Below the pieces are notes generated by a model, which saw only the letters and a program-made list of their open reading frames with translations, searched no databases and was not told where the DNA came from. Positions 50,231-58,796 of a stretch of DNA of 64,000 bases are shown here, piece after piece. The stretch comes from Chryseobacterium sp. ON_d1 (GTDB taxonomy: Bacteria; Bacteroidota; Bacteroidia; Flavobacteriales; Weeksellaceae). The position numbers and the translations under genes are program-made. Where the stretch lies: the NCBI RefSeq assembly GCF_006829085.1, contig NZ_BJTC01000009.1, forward strand, positions 186,001 to 250,000. The letters run 5' to 3'. Position 1 is the first letter of the stretch. Each line of letters begins with the position of its first letter.

Positions 50231-52159
50231 CTAATCAAGTTGGGTTCCGAGATATTCCCACTCCTGCAGTGCTGTCTCCAGATCTTCCTTGAATTTATTG
50301 TATTGTTCCAGGGTTTCATCTGAAGGATTTTCTTTAGCAAAAGAAGCTTCCATTTCTTCTACTTTTGTTTCAAGCTCAGAAATTCTTTCTTCTACTTTCT
50401 TGATTTTATTCTGAATATTTTTTTGTTCTTTACTGACAATATTGGAAGATTGGGTACTGCTCACAACAGGTTTTTCTTCCACTTTCTTAGGTTCTGTCTT
50501 TACTTCGTTATGAAGTTTGGCTTTTTCTGCAGAAATCTCTCTGATGGTTTCCTTTTGTCTGTACTCAAGATACTCGTTGATGTCTCCAAGGAACTCTTTC
50601 ATTTTTCCGTCACGGAATTCATAGATCTTATCACAAAGCCCCTGCAGGAATTCCCTGTCGTGCGAGATCACAATCAGAGTTCCTTCAAAATTCTGCAATG
50701 CCAGCTTGATAATTTCTTTAGACTGGATATCAAGGTGGTTAGTAGGTTCGTCCATGATCAGTGTATTGAAAGGACGAAGCAATAGTTTACAAAGTGCCAG
50801 ACGGTTTCTTTCTCCTCCGGAAAGCACTTTTGTTTTCTTAGAAACAGCATCTCCCTGGAAAAGGAAAGATCCTAATAAGTCTCTTACTCTAGGTCTTGTT
50901 TCTTCGGTTGCTGCATCTTCAGCTTCTTCCAGAACCGTTTTGTTAGGGGTCAAAACCTCTTCCTGATTCTGCGCAAAATATCCGATATTGACATTATGTC
51001 CAAGATTCCATGTTCCGGAATAATCCTTGATATCTCCTGCAAGAATTTTAGCCAGCGTAGTTTTTCCCTGACCATTCTGTCCTAAAAGAGCAATCCTGTC
51101 TCCTCTCTGAACGATGAAATCTACATTGTCAAAAATCTGTTTCTGCCCATAAGCCTTTCCAAGATTTACCGCTTCGAAGATCACTTTCCCGGGAACCATA
51201 GACTGAACGAAACGGATGTTGAATTTTGAAACATCTTCGTTATCAACCTCAATACGTTCTATTTTATCTAATTTCTTAATAAGTGACTGCGCGAAAGATG
51301 CTTTTGTAGCACTGGCACGGAACTTATTGATATTGTCTTCCATCTGTTTGATCTCCGCATCCTGATTTTTTTTAGCCTGAATCAGTTTCTCACGGCGATC
51401 TTCTCTCATGATCAGATATTTGGAATAGTTGGCTTTATAATCGTCAACCTTTTTATTATTAATATCGAAAGTACGGTTGCATACAGCTGTCATGAACTGT
51501 TTATCGTGGCTTACCAGAACAATAGCTCCCGGATATTCCTTAAGGAAGTTTTCAAGCCAGATGATGGATTCCATATCCAGGTGGTTGGTAGGCTCATCGA
51601 GAAGCATAATATCGTTCTTCTGAAGAAGCAATTTTGCCAATTCGATTCTCATCCTCCATCCTCCTGAAAATTCATCGGTAATCTTTTGGAAGTCATCTGC
51701 TTTAAATCCTAAACCAAATAAAACTTTTTCCATGTCCCCTTCAAGATTATAGGCATCATGGTTCATCAAAAGATCATTCAGTTCGGTCATTTTATTGATC
51801 AGATCTGTATAAGAATCACTTTCGTAATCCGTTCTGACGGCCATCTGATGATTGACTTCTTCAAGCTCGTTTTTCCAGGCATTGATCTGTTCAAAAGCCT
51901 GCATGGTTTCATCCCAAACCGTCCTTCCTTTTACGAAATCAAGATCCTGCTTCAGGAATCCAATGGTAATACTTCCTTCTGTCACCACTTCACCTTCGTA
52001 GAAATTAATTTCTCCGGAAAGCATTTTCAATAAAGTGGATTTCCCCGCTCCATTTTTTCCTACCAGACCTACTTTATCATCCTTTTTAATGGTGAAATTG
52101 ACATTTTGAAATAAATAATTTCCTGAATGATGTAATCCTAAACTTTGAACCGAAAGCAT
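50231..52159 (-). CDS. ABC-F family ATP-binding protein
   Basis: 642 residues, no membrane segments. Two ABC domains: Walker A GKNGAGKSTLLK (about 35-46) and GQNGQGKTTLAK (about 359-370); signatures FSGGWRMRIELAK and LSGGERNRLALCK; Walker B MLLDEPTNHLD and LIMDEPTNHLD. The Arm/linker region between the domains and a C-terminal coiled coil (about 560-640) are present. It acts at the ribosome, as other ABC-F proteins (EttA, Uup type) do; whether it gives antibiotic resistance cannot be told. Monocistronic. Confidence 0.92.
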   Translation of the reverse strand: MLSVQSLGLHHSGNYLFQNVNFTIKKDDKVGLVGKNGAGKSTLLKMLSGEINFYEGEVVTEGSITIGFLKQDLDFVKGRTVWDETMQAFEQINAWKNELEEVNHQMAVRTDYESDSYTDLINKMTELNDLLMNHDAYNLEGDMEKVLFGLGFKADDFQKITDEFSGGWRMRIELAKLLLQKNDIMLLDEPTNHLDMESIIWLENFLKEYPGAIVLVSHDKQFMTAVCNRTFDINNKKVDDYKANYSKYLIMREDRREKLIQAKKNQDAEIKQMEDNINKFRASATKASFAQSLIKKLDKIERIEVDNEDVSKFNIRFVQSMVPGKVIFEAVNLGKAYGQKQIFDNVDFIVQRGDRIALLGQNGQGKTTLAKILAGDIKDYSGTWNLGHNVNIGYFAQNQEEVLTPNKTVLEEAEDAATEETRPRVRDLLGSFLFQGDAVSKKTKVLSGGERNRLALCKLLLRPFNTLIMDEPTNHLDIQSKEIIKLALQNFEGTLIVISHDREFLQGLCDKIYEFRDGKMKEFLGDINEYLEYRQKETIREISAEKAKLHNEVKTEPKKVEEKPVVSSTQSSNIVSKEQKNIQNKIKKVEERISELETKVEEMEASFAKENPSDETLEQYNKFKEDLETALQEWEYLGTQLD

Positions 52160-52243
52160 CTTAATTAATAATTAGTAATGAATAATGAATTTTCGCCGGC
52201 AAAAATACGGAAAAAGAAATGAATAGCCCAGAAATAAAAAAAG

Positions 52244-52260
52244 CGGTCCGTTTTGGACCG
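52244..52260 (-). terminator. Terminator after the 82-residue protein gene
   Basis: Stem CGGTCC/GGACCG (52244-52249 with 52255-52260), 5-nt loop, followed by a T run on the reverse strand (52236-52242 read as T). Confidence 0.85.
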
Positions 52261-52294
52261 TTTTTATTTCTAACGTTACTGATGTTGCAGAAGT

Positions 52295-52543
52295 TTATCC
52301 TGGAGTGAGTGGCGGGGTTTTCCTTCCGGACTCTACCATTGCAATCATTTCTACCAGACTTTGGGCTGCCTCTTTATAAGTTACCTGTCTGATTCCGTGG
52401 TGAGATCCTATCTCATGCTGCAGCTCGTTTAAAGTAGTAGCCTGAGCCATTGTCATCTTTTTACTGCCGTTTTTGATGCTGATTTCATTTTCGCAAGTCT
52501 GCAAAAGCTTATTAGCTTTTTTAAGCCATTCTGAAACTTTCAT
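52295..52543 (-). CDS. Hypothetical 82-residue protein
   Basis: 82 residues, soluble, with a helical N-terminus (VSEWLKKANKLLQTCENEIS) and an unstructured Pro/Thr-rich end (RKTPPLTPG). No family recognised. It is the last of three same-direction genes after the DUF2235 gene; the 52577-53311 gene lies 33 bp upstream, so these two are likely cotranscribed. It could be a small partner of the preceding protein. Confidence 0.65.
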   Translation of the reverse strand: MKVSEWLKKANKLLQTCENEISIKNGSKKMTMAQATTLNELQHEIGSHHGIRQVTYKEAAQSLVEMIAMVESGRKTPPLTPG

Positions 52544-52576
52544 AATTATTGGGTTTTGGTGATTTGTTATATAATT

Positions 52577-53311
52577 TTATGTATTGAGGAGCTGTATCAA
52601 GGACTGCCCCGCAGGTATACTCTCTACAGGAGCTGCTCCGGGTGCATTTGCAACCCCATAAGTTCTTCGGATAATCTGTAAATCGTACTGCATATTTTCA
52701 GCACTGAAAGTAAACGCTCCCCCTGGTGCCATTGAATTTAACACAATATCTCCGGAATGCATATTTGCCTGAGAAGCAAATAAGACTATCTTTTCATTAG
52801 GTTTCATACTCACCTGTCTCTGTGAAGAAGATGTAAATGCACAGAAAGGCTGAAATACTCCATTTACTTTTGCAGCAAGCCCTATTGTAACATTAGGAGC
52901 CCCCGGATGTCTTTCATTTTTTACAGTGATTATTCCTTCAGGAGTACTCTCTCCTCTCGAAAATGAACCGTCAGAATGAAAGCTTATGGCTGTTCCTAAA
53001 GGAATTTCCTGTGATAATGCCTGCATGTGAATGGTTGTACCAGGTTCAATAACTGCTCTATTGAAAACATATACTTTATATTCGGGTTCACAATAAATTT
53101 CTTCTGTACCAAACATATGCCCAAAGTTGATGGCAAACCAAGCCGGCACTCCTACAGAAATCTGATTTGGGCCTGTTGCTCCTTTAAATCCCATTAATTG
53201 ACAGGCATTTTCCTGCAGGTATTGTAAAATTTGTTTCTGATCAGCTGATGTGAAATCAAATTTAATTGAGTATATTCTGGTTCCGGGTCTTTGAATTAGT
53301 GTCTTTTCCAT
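52577..53311 (-). CDS. Hypothetical 244-residue protein, inclusion-body/AidA-like beta fold possible
   Basis: 244 residues from the ATG at 53311 (MEKTLIQRPGTRIYSIKFDF); the frame is open 16 codons further but that part reads as intergenic. It is beta-rich with many Gly, Ala and Pro (for example VGVPAWFAINFGHMFGTEEI), ending in an Ala/Pro-rich stretch. No catalytic motif or export signal seen. No family is recognised with confidence. Downstream of the DUF2235 gene but separated from it by a terminator, and close to the 82-residue gene. Confidence 0.68.
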   Translation of the reverse strand: MEKTLIQRPGTRIYSIKFDFTSADQKQILQYLQENACQLMGFKGATGPNQISVGVPAWFAINFGHMFGTEEIYCEPEYKVYVFNRAVIEPGTTIHMQALSQEIPLGTAISFHSDGSFSRGESTPEGIITVKNERHPGAPNVTIGLAAKVNGVFQPFCAFTSSSQRQVSMKPNEKIVLFASQANMHSGDIVLNSMAPGGAFTFSAENMQYDLQIIRRTYGVANAPGAAPVESIPAGQSLIQLLNT

Positions 53312-53492
53312 TGTTTTAATCTTTGGTATTCCTACTCTTTTTAGTGCTAGATTTTTCAATTTTCTATTTTGAAGCTCTATGAAATGAACAGATCAAAGTA
53401 ACGAGAATCAAAAACCGGAAACTACAGTATAATACACCAAATTCAGAATTAGGTAATTATACTCAATTGACTGCCAAAATCTTAAGAAAAAA

Positions 53493-53516
53493 GGAGACAC
53501 CTTAATGGATGTCCCC
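53493..53516 (-). terminator. Terminator of the DUF2235 gene
   Basis: GGAGACACC (53493-53501) pairs with GGATGTCCCC (53507-53516) on the reverse strand with a bulge, then TTTTTT on that strand. Confidence 0.7.
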
Positions 53517-53548
53517 TAACCTAAATTTAAAACTGAGAAGCACTGTAA

Positions 53549-54898
53549 TTAATTTCTAATTTCATTTAACGGAACTGAAGCAGGTATTTTTACAATGGAA
53601 CGAATCCAAAGATCATTATTGGGTACATTGGTTCCATAAAGAAAATCTGCCACAAAGCTGTCTTCCGGTAAATGGAGTTCTTCGGAAAGCCTTATCTGGC
53701 TATTCTGATCAACAGAGGTATTACTGGAAACATTCAATCCGTGATTGATCAGTTCAATATTCACTTCCTGTTGTGACCTGTACCGGAAACTTTTACTATA
53801 TAATCCAAAGTTTGATGAAATATGGATATAGTCTGCAAATTTTCCAAAATCATATATTGGCTTCCTGCTTCCTGAAAGATCTTTTATATATTCTTTCATT
53901 TTTATATAAAAACGATTGAGAAAAGAATGCCTGTTATAATCTGTTCCAAAATAAGCCTGATTTTCTATACTGAAAACAGATCCTGTCGTATTGGTTTCAT
54001 CCATCATCAGTTTTCCATATATTTTCGAAAGTTCATTATATACCTTATCCCTGCAGACATATGCCTGTGAAAGTCCGTTAACAGTCTCTACTCCGTATCC
54101 TGAAAGCAGAGCATCCCATATTTTATCTCCTTCAGCACTCATCTTTGCACTTCTGATATCTGAAACATAATGATGAATGTCATCAATATTCATAAAGTCT
54201 GTAGAAATATAAACAGACTGTGGTCCCTCCAAATAACCGCCTCCTACATCAGCATGATCTCCCGGCACAAAAATTTCTTTCCAGACGGATGACTGATGTT
54301 CAGATTTCTGATCCTGCATAGTCTTTGAATTTTCAAAAAACCCGGTTAGCGGAAAGAAAAAACGGCTCTCATTAACTGCACAGATATGGAAAGCGTTCTC
54401 TACCTGGGCAGGTATATTCAGAGCATAGGTATTAAATGGCTTGGATTCTACGGTATCAAAAACTCCCAAAAATTTGATCCGGCAATGATCCGGCGCATAA
54501 TAATTCAAAAGCTGATTACAGAAAGTTCTGGCCAGCATTCCTCCTCTTCCAAATCCATAAATATAGAAATGGTATTCTATGGTTTGATCATGGGTAACCT
54601 GTTGCACAAAATCTTCTGCCTTCTGAAGTTTATTATCTGATGAATAACCGCTACCATAAGGCGGATTTGCGCAGGTTGCCATCGCAAAATTATTATCTTC
54701 ACTCCCTGATACGGTACCAATTCCCTCGATATAAATTTTTTCATCTCCAATGAATAAACTGTATAATTTATAGATGTTGGTAAATGTGCCATAATAGCTT
54801 TCATTATTGTTCAGCGGTTTGTCCGGTGAAAGAATATTTACTCCATTATTTCCTGTACCGTCAAAGAAAATCCCGACGGAAATCACTCTGCTATTCAT
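53549..54898 (-). CDS. DUF2235 (Tle1-like phospholipase fold) protein with altered nucleophile elbow
   Basis: 449 residues. DUF2235 marks: VGIFFDGTGNN (8-18), FLGVFDTVES (143-152, Asp148) and FVPGDHADVGGGY (210-222, His215). In this alpha/beta-hydrolase family the elbow is normally GFSRG; here residues 115-119 read GFGRG, so the serine is glycine (codon GGA at 54548-54550). Asp and His of the triad remain. The family includes type VI secretion lipase effectors (Tle1), but no T6SS gene is in this window and the protein has no export signal. The role is open: inactive paralogue, binding protein or enzyme with another nucleophile. Confidence 0.82.
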   Translation of the reverse strand: MNSRVISVGIFFDGTGNNGVNILSPDKPLNNNESYYGTFTNIYKLYSLFIGDEKIYIEGIGTVSGSEDNNFAMATCANPPYGSGYSSDNKLQKAEDFVQQVTHDQTIEYHFYIYGFGRGGMLARTFCNQLLNYYAPDHCRIKFLGVFDTVESKPFNTYALNIPAQVENAFHICAVNESRFFFPLTGFFENSKTMQDQKSEHQSSVWKEIFVPGDHADVGGGYLEGPQSVYISTDFMNIDDIHHYVSDIRSAKMSAEGDKIWDALLSGYGVETVNGLSQAYVCRDKVYNELSKIYGKLMMDETNTTGSVFSIENQAYFGTDYNRHSFLNRFYIKMKEYIKDLSGSRKPIYDFGKFADYIHISSNFGLYSKSFRYRSQQEVNIELINHGLNVSSNTSVDQNSQIRLSEELHLPEDSFVADFLYGTNVPNNDLWIRSIVKIPASVPLNEIRN

Positions 54899-55023
54899 GT
54901 TTTACTTTAATTTTTTATTACAGATCCTGTTTGTGTTTTTTTAACTAAAAACCTCTAAAAGAGACAATTCAAAATAACAGAAGAAAAATAAGCCTGACTA
55001 GAGTGAAAAGTACCAAATAAAAA

Positions 55024-55043
55024 ATTCCGTATTTCTACGGAAT
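55024..55043 (-). terminator. Terminator of the two-component operon
   Basis: ATTCCGTA (55024-55031) pairs with TACGGAAT (55036-55043), 4-nt loop, A/T run before it on the reverse strand; 5-20 bp past the response-regulator stop. Confidence 0.8.
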
Positions 55044-55047
55044 CATA

Positions 55048-55725
55048 TTATATTTTTTCAAGTGTGTATATATTGTTGACAATAGCATAGATAACGATTC
55101 CCACTGTATTTTTGGCTCCGATCTTCTCCAGGATACGCTGACGGTGGCTTTCTACCGTTCTTGGACTGATAAAGAGTTTTTCGCCTATTTCGTTATTGGT
55201 AAATTCCTGACAGATCAGTTTTACGACATCTTTTTCTCTTTCAGAAAGCTCATCTTCTGTGTCAAAAAGAGAATTCTTCTTGGCAGAACTGTTCATATAG
55301 GTAAACAGCATCTGATGATCTTCAGCCGTGAAAAAGACTCCGTTTTTATCTACCATGGTGATGGCCTCAATAAATGTCTTTTTATTTGAATTTTTGGGAA
55401 GGAATGCCGACACTCCCAACTTGACCATATATCCCAGAATAGATGTTTTGTAATGGGATGACAGGATAATAATTTTAAGATCAGGATATTTTTCCTTCAG
55501 AATTTCTACCAGCTCAAAGCCATTCATTGGTTTCATCTGAACATCCACAAGGGCAATATCAGGAAATTCATCTTCTGAAAGTTTTCCGAGGTCTTCTATA
55601 AAATCCGGGCCGTTATCTGCAGTAAGGCACACCGAGATATTTTTTTCATTGGACAGCAACATTCTTACCCCTTCAAGGATCAGCTGTTCATCATCAATCA
55701 GTGCTAGTTTGATTTGGGAACTCAT
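55048..55725 (-). CDS. NarL/LuxR-type response regulator
   Basis: 225 residues. Receiver domain (1-125): acidic pocket DDE (about 11-13), phosphoacceptor Asp in IALVDVQMKPMNGFE (about 56), and Lys in SAFLPKNS. The C-terminal LuxR HTH (about 155-220) has ELSEREKDVVKLICQEFTNN and SPRTVESHRQRILEKIGAKN. It is activated by phosphotransfer from the kinase encoded immediately upstream, whose 3' end it overlaps by 32 bp. Its target genes are unknown. Confidence 0.92.
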   Translation of the reverse strand: MSSQIKLALIDDEQLILEGVRMLLSNEKNISVCLTADNGPDFIEDLGKLSEDEFPDIALVDVQMKPMNGFELVEILKEKYPDLKIIILSSHYKTSILGYMVKLGVSAFLPKNSNKKTFIEAITMVDKNGVFFTAEDHQMLFTYMNSSAKKNSLFDTEDELSEREKDVVKLICQEFTNNEIGEKLFISPRTVESHRQRILEKIGAKNTVGIVIYAIVNNIYTLEKI

Positions 55726-56488
55726 GATATTTTGGAATTTTAATAATTAAACGACTTCCTTTATTTAAAAAGGTTTTTTTCCATTTGTGTGTGGCGTTCA
55801 TCGATTTGATACGGGATTCTATATTTTTGATTCCCATACCCTTTTTCACCTCTTCATATTCAAACCCCTGTCCGTTATCTGAGATAACAACCGCCATATT
55901 TTCAGGATAATCTTTGATATAGATCCAAAGATCCGCTGCATCCGAATGCTTGATCACATTAGTAGTAAATTCCTGAATAATCCTGTACAGCTGCACTTCT
56001 ACAAAAAGATCTTTTTTTTCATATCCCGGCATAACCTGCAGGGAAATATTTATTTTGTGAGAAAGGTTGGCGATCAGTTCTTCAACGTATAATACCAGCC
56101 CTACCGATTCCAGATTAACAGGGTATAATGAATGAGAAATACTTCTTGCAGCATCAATCAGAGAAGACATCTGCCCGTAGATATTTTTTTTGATCAGCTC
56201 GTCACCCTGTGTATCGAGATTATTCAGCCATAAGGAAAGAATATTGAGACGGTTTCCGATATCATCATGAATCATAACCGCAATTCTTTTTCTTTCTTCT
56301 TCCTGGGCCTTGATGTTTTCCAGTACCAGTTTTTTCTGGTGCTGAACTTCTGCCTCATGCTGTACATTCTTTTCCTTTATAATCCTGGTGATAAAGGCTC
56401 TGTAAGCCAATAGAATAAAGGATACTATAACTGTTATGGTAACAATTATAAGGATCAGCAGATTGATATTTAAAGTTACTTCTTTAAT
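55694..56488 (-). CDS. NarL-type sensor histidine kinase with no ATG/GTG start
   Basis: If read from the ATT at 56488 the protein has 264 residues: KEVTLNINLL, one membrane helix (LILIIVTITVIVSFILLAYR), a DHp helix with the phosphoaccepting His in RIAVMIHDDIGNRLNIL, and an HATPase_c domain (NVIKHS, DNGQGFEYEEVKKGMGI). The only standard start in frame is a TTG at 56410, inside the membrane helix. AUU initiation, a -1 frameshift from the upstream gene at T TTT TTA (56497-56491), or an ATG-to-ATT change or sequencing error are all possible. It pairs with the response regulator. Confidence 0.8.
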   Translation of the reverse strand: MKEVTLNINLLILIIVTITVIVSFILLAYRAFITRIIKEKNVQHEAEVQHQKKLVLENIKAQEEERKRIAVMIHDDIGNRLNILSLWLNNLDTQGDELIKKNIYGQMSSLIDAARSISHSLYPVNLESVGLVLYVEELIANLSHKINISLQVMPGYEKKDLFVEVQLYRIIQEFTTNVIKHSDAADLWIYIKDYPENMAVVISDNGQGFEYEEVKKGMGIKNIESRIKSMNATHKWKKTFLNKGSRLIIKIPKYHEFPNQTSTD

Positions 56489-57099
56489 TTTAAAAAAGTG
56501 TATAAAAATGAACAGTACAAGATACTCGAAAGAATATTATTGGCACTGAGAATAGTATAATAATCGTTTTCCGACAGATTGGCAATCTGATGCTGAATGA
56601 TAAAAATAAACACCGAAACAGAATAATAGAAAAAAATACTGGCATCCACCAGGAGAAAACGGTTCTGTGCAGAGGTATTTTTAATCTCACGAATCAATGT
56701 AAACCCTGAAAGACAGATAATAATGATATTGGAAATCACTTTTGCAATATCGGCATTTGCAGGATACCCAAAACCATATTGGGAAATCATAAAACCCGCA
56801 GCCAGCAGACCTACAGCTCCAAGTACAGATTTCGGCCAATCCAGTTTTCTGATAAATAAGCCCGTCAGTAGAAAAAATTCTCCTGCAATATATAAAGGAT
56901 AAAGGAATGAAGTATCATTAAGCCTGAAGAGGTAAGGCAGAGCCAGATTCAGCAGCTCAATAAAAAAAAGAAAAGCAATACAATAATAATACTGCTTTTC
57001 TTTGTGATATAATATACGGTATTTTACTGCTCCCAATATTATAACCGATAGGAGCAGCCCATAGTTCAGGAATAAAATTGCCTTATAAAGTTCAGCCAT
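56476..57099 (-). CDS. Polytopic membrane protein upstream of the kinase
   Basis: 207 residues with six or seven hydrophobic segments (for example ILFLNYGLLLSVIILGAVKY and IIIICLSGFTLI) and short loops. No soluble domain. It resembles a sensor-type membrane module such as the 7TM or MASE-like domains found in front of kinases; the function is inferred. Its last codons (ACT TTT TTA AAA) contain the heptamer T TTT TTA, and the kinase frame is -1 to it, overlapping its end. In the same run as the 261-residue protein 17 bp upstream. Confidence 0.8.
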   Translation of the reverse strand: MAELYKAILFLNYGLLLSVIILGAVKYRILYHKEKQYYYCIAFLFFIELLNLALPYLFRLNDTSFLYPLYIAGEFFLLTGLFIRKLDWPKSVLGAVGLLAAGFMISQYGFGYPANADIAKVISNIIIICLSGFTLIREIKNTSAQNRFLLVDASIFFYYSVSVFIFIIQHQIANLSENDYYTILSANNILSSILYCSFLYTFLKLKK

Positions 57100-57115
57100 T
57101 CCTCAGTGTAACTTT

Positions 57116-57901
57116 TTAGAATTCACATCCAACATCCACATCCGGAATACGGCAGATAGGAGGACATGGCTTTGCCCAGTCGTAGGTATTTGAAATAGTC
57201 TGTACTCCATTTTCTGCATCCTTAAGATTTTCAAGGAAAGAGATAAAGATAAGAGTTACCAGCATTTTACCATAAATATCATTGTATTTAAGACCAAAAG
57301 AACAGGTAATTCCTGCTAACCCCTGGTTATCAAGGCAAAGATCCGCTGTAGGAACATAGAATTTTCTAAAAATCCCGTTTCCTGCATTTTCTCTGCATTC
57401 TTTGTAAAACCAGTCCATCCCTTCATTTCTCCAACGTTCAATAGCATTTACGGCTACATCCTGCTCAAGAATTGGTGTGCTGGAAACCGGAAAAGCCATA
57501 TTGGAATCTTTCTCAGTTTTTTCTAAACTTTTGGAAAGCACTGCATTTTTAACAACGGTATATTCCTGGATTTCCTGAAGTCTCAGATCATGATCCAATT
57601 CAGTAAGGAAGCTGTATGGGTATTCTTTTACATCTACTTTATCCCCTTTTTCGTTCATAGGATAGAGAATCATTATCAAACGCCCTTTGTATACTCCTAT
57701 TGCTGAACAAAAGTCTTTATAATTACTAAAGCCTTTCATCCATTCAAGATGTTCTCTTGAGATATTAAAAACATAGTTCGTAGGGATAAGGCTTTGCAGT
57801 TTTGAAAAATCAGAAAAACAGGATTTCCACTCATTGGCTGCCGCTCTGCATTCTTCCACAGGCAGCATGTAGTCTACAATGTTTAACGTTGTCATAAGCA
57901 T
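57116..57901 (-). CDS. Hypothetical 261-residue protein, first gene before the two-component genes
   Basis: 261 residues, soluble, no signal peptide. Contains CSAIGVYKGRLIMILYPMNE and a C-terminal cysteine-rich end (WAKPCPPICRIPDVDVGCEF). No family recognised. It ends 16 bp before the membrane-protein gene, suggesting one transcript with the membrane protein, kinase and regulator. Two alternative ATGs lie at residues 1 and 3. Its place suggests a role linked to signal sensing or a conserved partner, but this is not shown. Confidence 0.7.
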   Translation of the reverse strand: MLMTTLNIVDYMLPVEECRAAANEWKSCFSDFSKLQSLIPTNYVFNISREHLEWMKGFSNYKDFCSAIGVYKGRLIMILYPMNEKGDKVDVKEYPYSFLTELDHDLRLQEIQEYTVVKNAVLSKSLEKTEKDSNMAFPVSSTPILEQDVAVNAIERWRNEGMDWFYKECRENAGNGIFRKFYVPTADLCLDNQGLAGITCSFGLKYNDIYGKMLVTLIFISFLENLKDAENGVQTISNTYDWAKPCPPICRIPDVDVGCEF

Positions 57902-57959
57902 AGTTTTTTTGGTTGTATAAAAATATGCAAACTAAATATGCTATGCAAGAGGATTTTTA

Positions 57960-58580
57960 TTAATAATTTTTCACAGTGATATGATAACAGCTTTGCTGCT
58001 TTTCTTTAATATAGCAGATTCTACCGGCTTTTTCATAATATTTCAATACTTTTTCCAGAGCAGCTTCCATTTTCGGATTATACTTCAGTACATTATTGAA
58101 TCTTACATAAGAGATATCAAAAGAGTTACCATAGTTGTGGGAACTAATTCCTAATGAGGCATTCCCGTTTACTCTTCTCAGCCTGCACTGGTCTTCAAGA
58201 GTTCTGGTAATGGATGAAACGGTAAAGGTCCCGCCTTTTGTTTCTTTATGGAACCTGGCTCCAATCTTCTCCAGTGTTGTTTTTGCTTTGGAAACCATAT
58301 AAGCCCTGCTGTAATCCAGTCTTTGGACCTGATACCCCTTACCTGATTTTTTTATCTTGTGGAACTTCCCGTTATTGATATACTTCTGCACCGTTTTGGA
58401 ATCTTTCAGCAGCTGAATTCCGAAGCTCTTTGAGGCATCAAGATGAGATTTATAAAGGGGAGTAGGTTCAACCTTCAAGACAGCAGCAAGATCATAGCAT
58501 GGAAAAGATTTTTTTGCTGCCTGTGCATAATGTAAACTATAAATAAAAGGTACAAAGACCACACAAAGAAATTTTCTCAT
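57960..58580 (-). CDS. DUF5715/M15-like peptidoglycan peptidase, exported
   Basis: 206 residues. Signal peptide 1-20 (ending HYAQA). Zn-peptidase motifs of the M15 (VanY/D-Ala-D-Ala) fold: SSITRTLEDQCRLRRVNGNA (about 121-140), SHNYGNSFDIS (about 146-156; His and Asp ligands) and CYHITVKNY at the end (third ligand His). It would cleave peptide cross-links or stem peptides in the periplasm. The family is given as DUF5715 in similar Bacteroidota proteins. It lies 58 bp upstream of the hypothetical gene on the same strand. Confidence 0.82.
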   Translation of the reverse strand: MRKFLCVVFVPFIYSLHYAQAAKKSFPCYDLAAVLKVEPTPLYKSHLDASKSFGIQLLKDSKTVQKYINNGKFHKIKKSGKGYQVQRLDYSRAYMVSKAKTTLEKIGARFHKETKGGTFTVSSITRTLEDQCRLRRVNGNASLGISSHNYGNSFDISYVRFNNVLKYNPKMEAALEKVLKYYEKAGRICYIKEKQQSCYHITVKNY

Positions 58581-58772
58581 TCACCATCCTTTTAAATTAC
58601 AAATGAAAGATAAAACATTTATGATATCTCTTTCAATACTGACTATAACACTCTCTAAATAAATCCCAAACAAACTTTACACCAAATTATTGATTTTGTA
58701 ATTTTTGTTCCCTGTTTTTTGAAATATTTTTTCAGTTTTAACTTTTTACTTTAAGATTTAAATTTTACATTT

Positions 58773-58780
58773 GAGATACA
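58773..58780 (+). promoter_or_regulatory. -7 box TACATTTG of the aquaporin gene
   Basis: TACATTTG matches TAnnTTTG in the region about 20 nt before the ATG at 58797; placement is by eye within a few bases. Confidence 0.4.
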
Positions 58781-58796
58781 TTTAAACATAAACAAC

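Noticed and set aside
56410..56412. TTG at 56410 as the true kinase start
   Set aside because: It would begin inside the membrane helix and drop the part that matches the usual N-terminus of such kinases; kept only as an alternative.
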